Assembly: GCF_000585415.1 (NCBI RefSeq)
Contig: NZ_KK073876.1
Coordinates: forward strand, 1,175,810-1,239,809
Source: Sphingomonas jaspsi DSM 18422
GTDB lineage: Bacteria > Pseudomonadota > Alphaproteobacteria > Sphingomonadales > Sphingomonadaceae
DNA: 64,000 bases
Reading direction: 5' to 3'
Both the position numbers and the translations under genes were made by a program. The notes beneath the pieces are model-generated. The model saw nothing but the letters and a program-made list of their open reading frames with translations. It made no database searches and was not told the origin of the DNA. Positions 53,207-61,936 of this stretch are shown piece after piece. Position 1 is the first letter of the stretch; the number at the start of each line of letters is the position of its first letter.

Positions 53207-54843
53207 GCATCGGCTCCCTGGGCGAGTTCGGCGGCGAGGTCGTCGCGCAGCTTGAACTTCTGGATCTTGCTGGTCGACATCGGCCATTCGCGGACGAAGC
53301 GGACGTGGCGCGGCATCTTGAAGCGGGCGAGTTGGCCGTCGCAATGGGCGATCAGCTCGGCCTCGGTCGCGCTGGCGCCCGCGTTCAGCTCGACGAAGGC
53401 GGCGGGGACCTCGACATAGCGGGGGTGGGGGATGCCGACGACCTGCGCCAGCTTCACCGCCGGGTGGGTTTGCAGCACCGCTTCAATTTCCGCCGCCGCG
53501 ACATTTTCGCCGCCTACCTTCAGCATGTCCTTGGTGCGGCCGTGAAACATGATGTGGCCATGCTCATTGATCGACCCGATGTCGCCGGTATGCAGCCAGC
53601 CATCGCGGATGCTTTCGGCGGTCTTTTCCGGCGCGTTGTAATAGCCGGCCAGCATGTTCGGCCCGCGCGCGACGATTTCGCCCTGCTCGCCGGTCGCCTT
53701 TTCCTCGCCGGTTTCTGGGTCGACGATCTTCACTTCCCAATCCTTCAGCGGCACGCCGAGGCGGTAGACGCGCTGGTCGTAGGGGTCTTCGGGCCGGCTG
53801 GTGCAGATCGTGCCGCTGCCTTCGGTTAGGCCGTAGGTGCCGACCTGGATGGTATGCGGCATGGCAGCGGTCATCTTGTCGCGAATCCAGTCCGGCTGCA
53901 CCGCGAAATTGCTGTTCATCAGCCGGACGCTGCTGAGGTCGGTGGTCGCGAAGCGCGGATGTTCGATCAGGTCCTGCATGATGGTGACGAAGCAGGGGAA
54001 GGCGTGGGTCGCCTTCTCGCGCTCCAGCATCTCCAGCGCCACGCCCGCATCGAACGCGGGAATGGTGAGGTAGCTGCCGCCGCGATCGATGACCGCGACC
54101 ATCGGCAGGATGCCGGCAATGTGGAAGATCGGCAGCGGCGACCAGAAACGGTCGCCCTGTTCCATGCGGTAGCGGTCGGCGAGGTTGCGGCTGTTGCCGA
54201 CGATGCCGCGGTGGCGGATCAGGCAGCCCTTGGGATTGGCGGTGGTGCCCGAGGTGTAGAGGATGAGGCCGGTCGATTGCGGATCGGTGGCGTCGATGCG
54301 CCGGTCGATCTCCGCTTCCTCGACCGCGTCGCCCGCGGCCAGCGCCTTGTCGCGCGGTAAGAGGCCCTCGCTGCACGGCTCGTCGATGCAGATGACCTGC
54401 CGCAGCTTCGGGGCCTCGGGCAGGGACAGGGAACGGGCATCGCCGGCGGCTGCGAGAGAGGGGAGTGCGCTGTGCAGCCGCGCGGCGAAATCGAGGTTGT
54501 CGGCGACCTTGCCGGTGGTGATCAGCGCGACGAGGTCGGCGTCCTTGACGAGGTAGGCGAGCTCGCCCGGCTGGTAGCGCGCGTTGACCGGCACCGCGAC
54601 CGCGCCGGCCATGGCGATGCCGAACAGCAGCTCGACGAATTCGGGGCGGGTGGTCAGCAGGATGCCGACATGTTCACCCGGCCGGACGCCCAGCCCGACC
54701 AGCGCCTTCGCCCAGCTCCGCGCCGCGGCGTTGAGCTGATTGTGGGACTGGCGACGTTCGGGAAAGACCAGTGCGTCGCCGTCGCCCGCCGCGGCGGCGC
54801 TGTCGCGCAGCAAGGCGCCGAGGGTCAAAGAGGTGCCGGTCAT
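53203..54843 (-). CDS. acyl-CoA synthetase (AMP-forming)
   Basis: A 546-residue ANL-family ligase: P-loop-like LILYTSGTTANPKGCLIRHR, VGTYGLTEGSGTICTSR, DGWLHTGDIGSINEHGH and the hinge GRTKDMLKVGGENVAAAEIE. The catalytic Lys of the C-terminal domain is in STSKIQKFKLRDDL. It activates a pathway carboxylic acid to its CoA thioester. It is flanked on both sides by ABM-fold genes with overlapping start/stop codons. Confidence 0.9.
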   Translation of the reverse strand: MTGTSLTLGALLRDSAAAAGDGDALVFPERRQSHNQLNAAARSWAKALVGLGVRPGEHVGILLTTRPEFVELLFGIAMAGAVAVPVNARYQPGELAYLVKDADLVALITTGKVADNLDFAARLHSALPSLAAAGDARSLSLPEAPKLRQVICIDEPCSEGLLPRDKALAAGDAVEEAEIDRRIDATDPQSTGLILYTSGTTANPKGCLIRHRGIVGNSRNLADRYRMEQGDRFWSPLPIFHIAGILPMVAVIDRGGSYLTIPAFDAGVALEMLEREKATHAFPCFVTIMQDLIEHPRFATTDLSSVRLMNSNFAVQPDWIRDKMTAAMPHTIQVGTYGLTEGSGTICTSRPEDPYDQRVYRLGVPLKDWEVKIVDPETGEEKATGEQGEIVARGPNMLAGYYNAPEKTAESIRDGWLHTGDIGSINEHGHIMFHGRTKDMLKVGGENVAAAEIEAVLQTHPAVKLAQVVGIPHPRYVEVPAAFVELNAGASATEAELIAHCDGQLARFKMPRHVRFVREWPMSTSKIQKFKLRDDLAAELAQGADA

Positions 54844-55133
54844 CAGCCCTTCACGTCGTACAGCATTTCGCGGACGTAGCCGCCGTCGATGATCTCGATC
54901 ATCCGCGCGATGATGCCTTGCGTCGCGGGATTGGCCTGGTGCGCCTTGTCCGCCGCTTCGTCGGTAAAGCTTTCGTACACCGCGTAGCCCCCGTCCTGGT
55001 CGAGTCGGTAGAATTTATAGGCCAGCGTATCGGCCTCGGCCGCGGCATGCGCTTCCATCTGGTCGATCAAGGCGACGAATTCGTCGTCATGTTCGGTCTT
55101 GATCCGGAAACGCGACAGGAAGCTGTAGGCCAT
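54843..55133 (-). CDS. ABM-fold protein 2
   Basis: A 96-residue ABM-fold protein: YSFLSRFRIKTEHDDEFVAL, DTLAYKFYRLDQDGGYAVYE, SFTDEAADKAHQANP and GGYVREMLYDVKG. It is clearly related to ABM1 in fold and spacing but diverged in sequence. Its ATG shares a base with the Rieske2 stop (TAATG) and its stop shares a base with the ligase ATG, so the four-gene unit is tightly coupled. Confidence 0.8.
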   Translation of the reverse strand: MAYSFLSRFRIKTEHDDEFVALIDQMEAHAAAEADTLAYKFYRLDQDGGYAVYESFTDEAADKAHQANPATQGIIARMIEIIDGGYVREMLYDVKG

Positions 55134-56485
55134 TACTTCTCTCCGGAAAGGTAGCGGTCGAGTTCGGTATGGAAGTGGCGCAGCCGCCCTTCCTGGTAGC
55201 TCCAGAGCGGGCCCTTGAAGCCGCGCGACTTGGCGCCCTGTTGGACGATCGGCAGCAGTTCGCTGTCCTGGTCGAGCACTTCGCCAAGTTCGGGCGGCAC
55301 GCCCAGCGGCACGCGGGCGATGTCGGGGCGGATCATGCCGGTCGTATCGACCTCGTCGCCAAGACCCATCCACGCGGGTGCCTTGTATCCAGGCGCGTCG
55401 ACGTGGCGGAACAGGATGAGGTTATCGTAGGTGAACTGTTCCGGGTCGGTCGGGTGCGGCAGGAAGCGGTGGATGAACAGCGCCTCCGGGTGGCAGCCGA
55501 TCTGCACGTTGGGGAAGATGCCGTAGATCGTGCTGTCGCTCAGCTGCGTGTCCGAGAATTTGTCATAGTCGAGGCCGTATTTGGCGGCCCGTTCCCGCTT
55601 CGCGGCCTGGATTGCGGCGCGGCTGTCCTGCGCGGTGCCTTCGAAGCTTTCGGGATCGATCCCCGCGTCGGCCAGCATCATCTGGATGCCCGGGTTGACC
55701 GTTTGCTGGTCGGGGTAACGCGGGCTCGGCTGGGCGAAGGGCACGAACTGGCGGCTCATGCCGTTGGGGTAGAGGTCGATCTGGGTGCGGTCGTCCATCA
55801 CGCATTGCGTTTGCGGGTGCACCGAATGGAGGTGGTAGAGCTCGTAAAAGGCGTCGACCCCGCCCTTCCAGTTGGCGCCCCAGTCGGACTGTTTGTGGTG
55901 GATGACGTTCATCGACGCCGGATCGTAGAGCGCGAGGTGGTCGGCGACCGGGCCCAGCCATTCGCGCACCGGCAGCAAATCGTCGCGCATGGTGATGAAC
56001 ACCAGCCCCGCGACCGTTTCGCAGCGGACCGACGTCAGGTCGGTGCCGTGGCACAGCACGGCCGGTTCGAACGTTTCGGCATCGGTGACGCGGGTGTTCT
56101 GGCCGTCGAGGTCGAACTGCCAGCTGTGGAACGGGCAGGTGAAGCCGTCGAGCGAGCCGAAATCGCTGAGCACCAGCCGGCTGCCGCGGTGCGGACAGAC
56201 GTTGTAGTGCGCCTTGATCGTGCCGTCCTCGGCGCGGACGACGATGAAGCTTTCGTGGCCGATGTCGAAGCGCACGAAATCGCCGGTCTCGCGCAGGTCG
56301 GCCTCGACCGCGGCGAGCAGCCAGGTGCGGGTCCACACCCGGTCCCATTCGGCCGCCATGATGTCCTTGTCGTAATAGCGTTTGGGATCGGGCCGCGCGG
56401 TGCCGTTGTCGATCTCCGGCGCGCGATCGTTGAAGGGGTGGGGCGCACCGATGTGGATGTCCCAGCCGCGAAAACCCACGGTCAT
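55133..56485 (-). CDS. Rieske oxygenase alpha subunit 2
   Basis: A 450-residue Rieske oxygenase. The cluster motif is CPHRGSRLVLSDFGS...CPFHSWQFDLDGQ. The iron site is ELYHLHSVHPQTQ with Glu three residues before the first His. ATG 56485 is chosen because GGAGAGAG lies upstream; the open frame reaches an ATG at 56533, but that lies inside operator C. It is the first gene of the unit Rieske2-ABM2-ligase-ABM1 and shows weak similarity in layout to subunit 1 (common E-x2-H, PQ after the second His). No beta subunit is present. Confidence 0.9.
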   Translation of the reverse strand: MTVGFRGWDIHIGAPHPFNDRAPEIDNGTARPDPKRYYDKDIMAAEWDRVWTRTWLLAAVEADLRETGDFVRFDIGHESFIVVRAEDGTIKAHYNVCPHRGSRLVLSDFGSLDGFTCPFHSWQFDLDGQNTRVTDAETFEPAVLCHGTDLTSVRCETVAGLVFITMRDDLLPVREWLGPVADHLALYDPASMNVIHHKQSDWGANWKGGVDAFYELYHLHSVHPQTQCVMDDRTQIDLYPNGMSRQFVPFAQPSPRYPDQQTVNPGIQMMLADAGIDPESFEGTAQDSRAAIQAAKRERAAKYGLDYDKFSDTQLSDSTIYGIFPNVQIGCHPEALFIHRFLPHPTDPEQFTYDNLILFRHVDAPGYKAPAWMGLGDEVDTTGMIRPDIARVPLGVPPELGEVLDQDSELLPIVQQGAKSRGFKGPLWSYQEGRLRHFHTELDRYLSGEK

Positions 56486-56517
56486 ATCGACTCTCTCCGA
56501 TCCTTCTAATTGCGACT

Positions 56518-56546
56518 TATAAAAAACAATCATGACTGTTTTTCAA
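56518..56546 (-). promoter_or_regulatory. Rieske2 promoter with operator C in its spacer
   Basis: On the minus strand TTGAAA (56546-56541) is followed by 17 bases to TTTATA (56523-56518). Operator C, ACAATCATGACTGT at 56526-56539 (13 of 14 match to the palindrome in degenerate form), fills the spacer, so bound TetR would block RNA polymerase. The promoter lies 33 bases upstream of the Rieske2 ATG. Confidence 0.65.
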
Positions 56547-56619
56547 TAGGCTATGGGACACGCCACCGTAAGGGCGCGACGAACGGTGTTGCACCGCTAC
56601 CCGACCATGACAGAAAAAA

Positions 56620-56633
56620 ACAAACATGATTGA
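56620..56633. promoter_or_regulatory. TetR-type operator D
   Basis: ACAAACATGATTGA, identical to operator A except for the last base, preceded by an A-run and followed by TTGTTTA. It lies 95 bases upstream of the TonB receptor ATG. The right arm may be extended (ATTGATTGTT), giving a longer spacing variant. Confidence 0.6.
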
Positions 56634-56727
56634 TTGTTTATCGGACATGTGCCAGCTTCGTCCCGACCTCGATCGACGAGGGTCTTTCGGACGCCGCGCA
56701 TAAGATGCGGCGCCGGGGAGAGGGAGG

Positions 56728-59436
56728 ATGAAGATGGTGCCGAATCGTCTGCTGAGTTCGTGCGCGTTCCTGGGCCTGATGGCCCTGCCGACCACCGCCA
56801 TGGCGCAGGACGCCGCGCCGCCGCCGGTTGAGCCGGCCGCGACTTCGCCGACCGACCAGCCGCAGGCCGAGCCGGCGCAAGGCGGCATCAACGACATCGT
56901 CGTCACGGCGACGCGCCGCGATACAAGGCTGCAGACCACCCCGATCGCGGTGTCGGCGATCGATTCGAACCTCATCCAGCAGGCCAGCCCGAACAATATC
57001 GGCGACCTGGCGCTGTTTGTCCCCAACTTCTCAGCCGAAACCATCACCGGCTTCAACGCCGCCAGCTTCGCGATGCGCGGCGTGGGGCAGAACAACATCA
57101 TCGTCTATTTCGAACCGCCGGTGGTGGTGCTGGTCGACGACTTCGTCATGCCGTCGGTCCAGACCCAGCTGCTCGACACGTTCGACGTCCAGCAGGTCGA
57201 AGTGCTGCGCGGTCCGCAGGGAACCCTGTTCGGCAAGAACAGCTCGGGCGGCGCGGTCACGGTCCGCACGAAGCGCCCGCTGCTCCACAAGACCTTCGTC
57301 GAGGGCGAGCTCAGCGCCGGCAGCTTCGGCACGCGCCAGGCCAAGGGCGCGTTCAACCTGGCACTTGGCGACATCGCCGCGCTGCGCGTCGTCGCCGGAT
57401 ATGAAAAGAGCGACGGCTATTACAAGAACAAGGCCTGCTACGGCCCCGTCTACAACCTCAGCGACGATCCCGAAACGGCCGCCTTCGATCCCGCTTTCCC
57501 GTCGAAGTTCGACGGCGTCCAGGGCTGCCTCAACGATGGCCGGGTCGGCGGCAAAGACGTCTTCAACGGCCGCGTGAAGCTGCTGGTCGAACCGACCGAC
57601 AGCGTCCGCGCGCTGTTCCAGTATGAAATGCTGCGCGACCGGTCGGATACCGTGCCGTCGGTCAACGAGAATGAGATCTACACCGGCAATGTCGGTTTCC
57701 TCACCGACTTCCTCGGCCTCAACGTGCCCAATGGCAGCAACGATCCGCTCAACAACAGCGGCATCACGCTGCGCAACGACACGTTCCAGCGCAACATCCA
57801 GCGGATCAACGTCGACGGGCTGTACGCCAACCTCGACTTCGACGCGCAATATGGCACCTTCACGTCGGTGACCGGCTGGCGCAAGCAAAGCTCGCGCCTG
57901 CCCAACAGCTATGCCGGCGTCACCGCCGTCGCGCCCGACGGCGATCGCCTGTCGGTGTTCGACGCCAGCCGCGACGACGACCGCAAGACGTTCCAGCAGG
58001 AATTCCGCTTCGCCAGCAAGCTCAACGGGCCGTTCGATTTCGTCGTCGGCGCCTTCTACCAGCACGACGCAGTCGATTTCTGCGTGTCGCAGCTGCTGGG
58101 CTTCCTCGACCTCGTGTCGGGTCCGCTGCCGTTCGGCAACTGGAACGATACGCCGTACATCCTGTGCAATGCGCAGAAGGCGAAATCGACCGCCATCTTC
58201 GCCGAAGGCAATTACAAGATCACCGACCGGCTGACCTTCACCGCGGGCGTTCGCCAGACGTGGGACAGCAAGGTCTGGCGCGGCCGCCAGCAGGTGTTCA
58301 TCCCGCAGCTTGAAGGCGGCTTCGACCTCGGCATCTCGATCGACCACCCGCTCGACGCCAGCGTCTATAATTACCCGGCCGGCGTCATCAAGCTGAACGA
58401 CAAGTCGAAAAAGCTGACCTATCGCTTCAGCCTGGGCTATCAGGCGACCGACGACGTCTTCCTCTACGCCACCCATTCCACCGGCTATAAGGGCGGCGGG
58501 TTCAACGATCAGATCGGCGGCTTCGCACCGTTCACCGACGCCAATACCGGCGTCACCGACTATGACGCGTTCCGCGCGGCCGCCAAGGCGACCAAGCCGG
58601 AAACCGCCAGCAGCTGGGAAGCGGGCGTCAAGGCAGACTTCGCCGACCACCGCGTCCGGGCCAACGTCACCGGTTTCTACGTCAAATACAATGATTTGCA
58701 GAAGCAGCTGAACGTCCCGCTGGTCGTCAACGGTGCACCCAACCAGGTCACGATCTTCGTCAACGCAGCCTCGGCGACGGTCAAGGGCATCGAAGCCGAA
58801 CTGACCGCCAAGCCGACCGACGGGCTGACGCTGCGCGGCGTGGTCGGGTATCAGGACGCCAAATACGGCACATATGATGCGCCGGGCGCGGGTTACGACC
58901 TCAGTTCCTCGCCGCTCGATCGCGCGCCGAAATGGCAGTGGACGCTGGCCGGCAACTATGTCGTGCCGATGGGCGGCCACAAGCTGGTGTTCGATGCCAG
59001 CGTTGCGCATCAGGACCGCAACCTGTTCACCCAGTCGATCACCGATCCGCAGGGCAATACCTACCTCAATGCGCGCACGCTGGTCGACGCGTCGATCACG
59101 CTGGCCGACATTGCCGATCGCTATTATCTGCGGCTGATCGGGCAAAACCTGACCGACAAGCGCTACCGCACCGCATCGCAGAACGTCGCCGGGCTGTGGC
59201 TGAACAGCCAATATGGCCCGCCGCGTTACTTCGGTGTCCAGGCCGGCTTCAAGTTCGGCATGGACCGGGCTGCGCCGCCGCCGCCGCCGCCGCCGCCTCC
59301 GCCGCCGCCGCCTCCGCCGCCGCCGGCGACGCAGACTTGCCCCGACGGATCGACGATCCTGGCGACCGACGCCTGTCCGCCGCCGCCGCCACCTCCGCCC
59401 CCGCCGCCGCCCCCGCCGGAACCGGAACGCGGCTGA
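56728..59436 (+). CDS. TonB-dependent receptor with polyproline C-terminal tail
   Basis: A 902-residue receptor: signal peptide (MKMVPNRLLSSCAFLGLMAL, cleavage AMA-QD), TonB box NDIVVTATRR, a plug with VLRGPQGTLFGKNSSGGAVT and a barrel ending RYFGVQAGFKFGM. After the last strand comes a tail with a run of about 17 Pro, the segment ATQTCPDGSTILATDACP, a second run of about 14 Pro and EPERG. Thus the barrel-terminal aromatic is not C-terminal. ATG 56728 has GGGAGGATG-type spacing. It is controlled by operator D and is presumed to import the pathway substrate. Confidence 0.9.
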   Translation: MKMVPNRLLSSCAFLGLMALPTTAMAQDAAPPPVEPAATSPTDQPQAEPAQGGINDIVVTATRRDTRLQTTPIAVSAIDSNLIQQASPNNIGDLALFVPNFSAETITGFNAASFAMRGVGQNNIIVYFEPPVVVLVDDFVMPSVQTQLLDTFDVQQVEVLRGPQGTLFGKNSSGGAVTVRTKRPLLHKTFVEGELSAGSFGTRQAKGAFNLALGDIAALRVVAGYEKSDGYYKNKACYGPVYNLSDDPETAAFDPAFPSKFDGVQGCLNDGRVGGKDVFNGRVKLLVEPTDSVRALFQYEMLRDRSDTVPSVNENEIYTGNVGFLTDFLGLNVPNGSNDPLNNSGITLRNDTFQRNIQRINVDGLYANLDFDAQYGTFTSVTGWRKQSSRLPNSYAGVTAVAPDGDRLSVFDASRDDDRKTFQQEFRFASKLNGPFDFVVGAFYQHDAVDFCVSQLLGFLDLVSGPLPFGNWNDTPYILCNAQKAKSTAIFAEGNYKITDRLTFTAGVRQTWDSKVWRGRQQVFIPQLEGGFDLGISIDHPLDASVYNYPAGVIKLNDKSKKLTYRFSLGYQATDDVFLYATHSTGYKGGGFNDQIGGFAPFTDANTGVTDYDAFRAAAKATKPETASSWEAGVKADFADHRVRANVTGFYVKYNDLQKQLNVPLVVNGAPNQVTIFVNAASATVKGIEAELTAKPTDGLTLRGVVGYQDAKYGTYDAPGAGYDLSSSPLDRAPKWQWTLAGNYVVPMGGHKLVFDASVAHQDRNLFTQSITDPQGNTYLNARTLVDASITLADIADRYYLRLIGQNLTDKRYRTASQNVAGLWLNSQYGPPRYFGVQAGFKFGMDRAAPPPPPPPPPPPPPPPPPATQTCPDGSTILATDACPPPPPPPPPPPPPPEPERG

Positions 59437-59461
59437 GGATCGTCAGGTAGGGAGTATCAGC

Positions 59462-61363
59462 GTGCCGACCATGTGCCAGCGCCTCGGGGCAATCATCCTT
59501 GCTTCGGCGCTGGCCCTTGGCCTTTCCGCCTGTGCGCAGGGCACCCCTTCGTCACCCGATGCGGGCGGTGACCGGGTCAAGTCGCGCGATGAATTCCAGA
59601 GCCGGATCGGCACCGCGATCGATCCGGAAAAGCATCCCGGCAAGGCGCTGTTCGAAGCCAATTGCGCGGGCTGCCACGATGGCGGCGTCTACAAGGCACC
59701 GAGCACCGTCTGGCTGGAGATGATGGCGCCCGACGCGGTGCTCGACGCCATGAACAACGGCGTGATGAAGGCAATGGCCAAGAACCTGTCGCAACAGCAG
59801 CGGGTGCAGGTCGCCGAATATCTCGCCAAGGTGTCGCTCGCCGATTACAAGCCGCCCGCGCCGCCGCCGGCCTGCCCGACGCCGCAGCTTGCCGGCGGTC
59901 CGCCGCCCGCCGCCGTCGGCTGGGGGCATGACAACAGCCGCTTCATCCCCGCGTCGGTCGCGGGGCTGGCCAAGGGCGACGTGCCGCGGCTCAAGCTCAA
60001 ATGGGCCTTCGCCTATCCCGGCGCCGTTCGCGCGCGCTCGCAGCCGTCGATCGGCTGGGGCACGGTGTTCGTCGGCGGGCATGACGGCACGCTCTACGCC
60101 TTCGACCTTGCCACCGGCTGCGCCCGCTGGACCAGCCGCAAGTCGGCGGAGGTTCGCACTGCCATCGTTGCCGATGCGGCGACCAAGCGGCTCTACTTCG
60201 GCGACATTCTAGGCCGCGCCTATGCGGTCGATGCAATGACCGGAAAGACCTTATGGTCGGTGAAGGTCGATGACCATCCCAACGCCACCATCACCGGCAC
60301 GCCAACGATCGGCGGGGGACTGCTCTACGTTCCTGTCTCCTCGCTCGAAGTGACAGCGGCGGCCGATCCCAAATATGCCTGCTGCACCTTCCGCGGATCG
60401 GTCGTCGCGCTCGATCCGGCGACCGGCGCGATGAAATGGCGCGCCTACACCGTGCCCAACCCGGCCAAAAGCCAGGGCAAGACCCCTGCAGGCACCGACG
60501 TGATGGGCCCGTCGGGCGCGCCGGTGTGGAACAGTCCGACCTATGACTCGGCGCGCGGCCGGCTCTACTTCGGCAGCGGGGAGAATTATTCCTCGCCCGC
60601 CGACGGGAACAGCGACGCGGTGATCGCGGTGGATGCGCAAAGCGGCAAGCGGCTGTGGATCGCGCAGCTGACCGCGAAGGACGCGTGGAACGTCGGCTGC
60701 ATGGTCGGCAACGACAATTGCCCGACCGAAAAGGGCCCCGACCTCGACGTCGCGGCCTCGCCGATCCTGGTCAAGGCGGGCGGCAAGGACGTCATCGTCG
60801 CCGGCCAGAAGTCGGGCGTCGCCCATGGCATCGACCCGATGACCGGCAAGATATTGTGGCGCACCCGGCTCGGCCATGGCGGGACGCAGGGCGGGGTGCA
60901 TTTCGGCATGGCCGCCGAAGGCAGCCGCGTGTTCGTGCCGATCAACGACATGGCCGACACTAAGGACGGCCGCACGTACGACGCGAAGATCGCCGGCCCC
61001 GGGCTGCACGCGGTCGACGCCGCGACCGGCAGGATTTTGTGGCGCAACATTGCCAGGAACAATTGCGGCGATACGCCCAATTGCGATCCCGGCATCAGCG
61101 CCGCGGTGACCGCCATTCCCGGCGTCGTATTCGGCGGCCACCTCGACGGCATGCTCAACGCCTATGACAGCGCGACCGGCAAGATCCTGTGGGCCTACGA
61201 CACCAAGCAAGAGGTCAAATCGGTCAACGGCGCGACCGGCAAGGGGGGCGGCATGTCAGGGCCGGGCCCGACCCTGGCACAGGGCTATCTGGTGCTGAAT
61301 TCGGGCTATGGCCTCTACTACCACATGCCCGGCAACGTGCTGCTGGTGTTCTCGGCCAATTAG
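59462..61363 (+). CDS. periplasmic cytochrome c-PQQ quinoprotein dehydrogenase (lipoprotein)
   Basis: A 633-residue protein. A lipoprotein signal with lipobox LSAC (Cys24) is followed by a cytochrome c domain with haem motif CAGCH at 68-72. A PQQ beta-propeller of eight W-motif-like blades comes next (GTVFVGGHDGTLYAFDLATG, GRILWRNIARNNCGD). The vicinal Cys pair YACCTF resembles the disulphide of PQQ alcohol dehydrogenases. The order cytochrome-then-propeller is like polyvinyl-alcohol dehydrogenases. It oxidises an alcohol in the periplasm. The start is GTG 59462 with GGAG 7 bases upstream; ATG 59471 is possible. Confidence 0.85.
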   Translation: MPTMCQRLGAIILASALALGLSACAQGTPSSPDAGGDRVKSRDEFQSRIGTAIDPEKHPGKALFEANCAGCHDGGVYKAPSTVWLEMMAPDAVLDAMNNGVMKAMAKNLSQQQRVQVAEYLAKVSLADYKPPAPPPACPTPQLAGGPPPAAVGWGHDNSRFIPASVAGLAKGDVPRLKLKWAFAYPGAVRARSQPSIGWGTVFVGGHDGTLYAFDLATGCARWTSRKSAEVRTAIVADAATKRLYFGDILGRAYAVDAMTGKTLWSVKVDDHPNATITGTPTIGGGLLYVPVSSLEVTAAADPKYACCTFRGSVVALDPATGAMKWRAYTVPNPAKSQGKTPAGTDVMGPSGAPVWNSPTYDSARGRLYFGSGENYSSPADGNSDAVIAVDAQSGKRLWIAQLTAKDAWNVGCMVGNDNCPTEKGPDLDVAASPILVKAGGKDVIVAGQKSGVAHGIDPMTGKILWRTRLGHGGTQGGVHFGMAAEGSRVFVPINDMADTKDGRTYDAKIAGPGLHAVDAATGRILWRNIARNNCGDTPNCDPGISAAVTAIPGVVFGGHLDGMLNAYDSATGKILWAYDTKQEVKSVNGATGKGGGMSGPGPTLAQGYLVLNSGYGLYYHMPGNVLLVFSAN

Positions 61364-61917
61364 GCCGGGGCGAGGGCGCAGACCGGTTCGCGTTCGACAA
61401 GGTCGAGGACGAAGGCCATCTTGGCCATCCCGCCGATGAAGCCCGCGACCACCGCCAGCTCGCAAATCTGTGCATCGTCGAAGTGGCGCTTCAGCCGCGC
61501 GTGAAGATCGGGCGTCAGGCGTCCCGCGCCGTTGGTCATCACCATCTCGTCGGCGAAGTCGAGCACCGCGCGCTCGGCCTCGTCGAAGCTGGCGCGGTCG
61601 CCTTCGATCGAGGTGATGGCCGCATCCGAATAGCCCGCGCCGCGGGTGCCCACGACATTCTGCAGATTGCAGCTGCGGCAGCCATGGGCGAGGCTGAGGC
61701 GCAGGCGCAGCAGCTGCTTGTATTTCTCCGCCACCCGGCCCCCGAAGAAGATCCCGCCGTAGAAATCCTGCATCACGAATTTCAGCAGCTCCGGCGCCGC
61801 GGCCATCGCTTCGATGAAGGCGGGTTCGCCGGTCAGGCCGTTGAGCATGTCCCACGCCTGCTGGAAATCCGCGGGCAGCGCCTCGCGCGGGGTGCGGGTC
61901 ATCGGGGTATCGGGCAT
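61360..61917 (-). CDS. carboxymuconolactone decarboxylase/AhpD-like protein
   Basis: A 185-residue helical protein of the CMD family: YKQLLRLRLSLAHGCRSCNL holds the CxxC pair (CRSC), followed by EAERAVLDFADEMVM and QICELAVVAGFIGGMAKMAF. AhpD-like members use such a CxxC as a redox or peroxidase centre; whether this one is a decarboxylase or a peroxidase is open. Convergent 4-base overlap with the quinoprotein stop. Confidence 0.82.
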   Translation of the reverse strand: MPDTPMTRTPREALPADFQQAWDMLNGLTGEPAFIEAMAAAPELLKFVMQDFYGGIFFGGRVAEKYKQLLRLRLSLAHGCRSCNLQNVVGTRGAGYSDAAITSIEGDRASFDEAERAVLDFADEMVMTNGAGRLTPDLHARLKRHFDDAQICELAVVAGFIGGMAKMAFVLDLVEREPVCALAPA

Positions 61918-61936
61918 CGCGCCGCCTCCTTGCAGG

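Noticed and set aside
56486..56533. Longer start for Rieske2 at ATG 56533.
   Set aside because: It lies inside operator C and between the promoter boxes; ATG 56485 has a strong GGAGAGAG site.
59277..59425. CCG/GCC repeat runs that could pass for a repeat element.
   Set aside because: They are in-frame Pro codons inside the receptor tail; there are no unit spacers and no second copy elsewhere.
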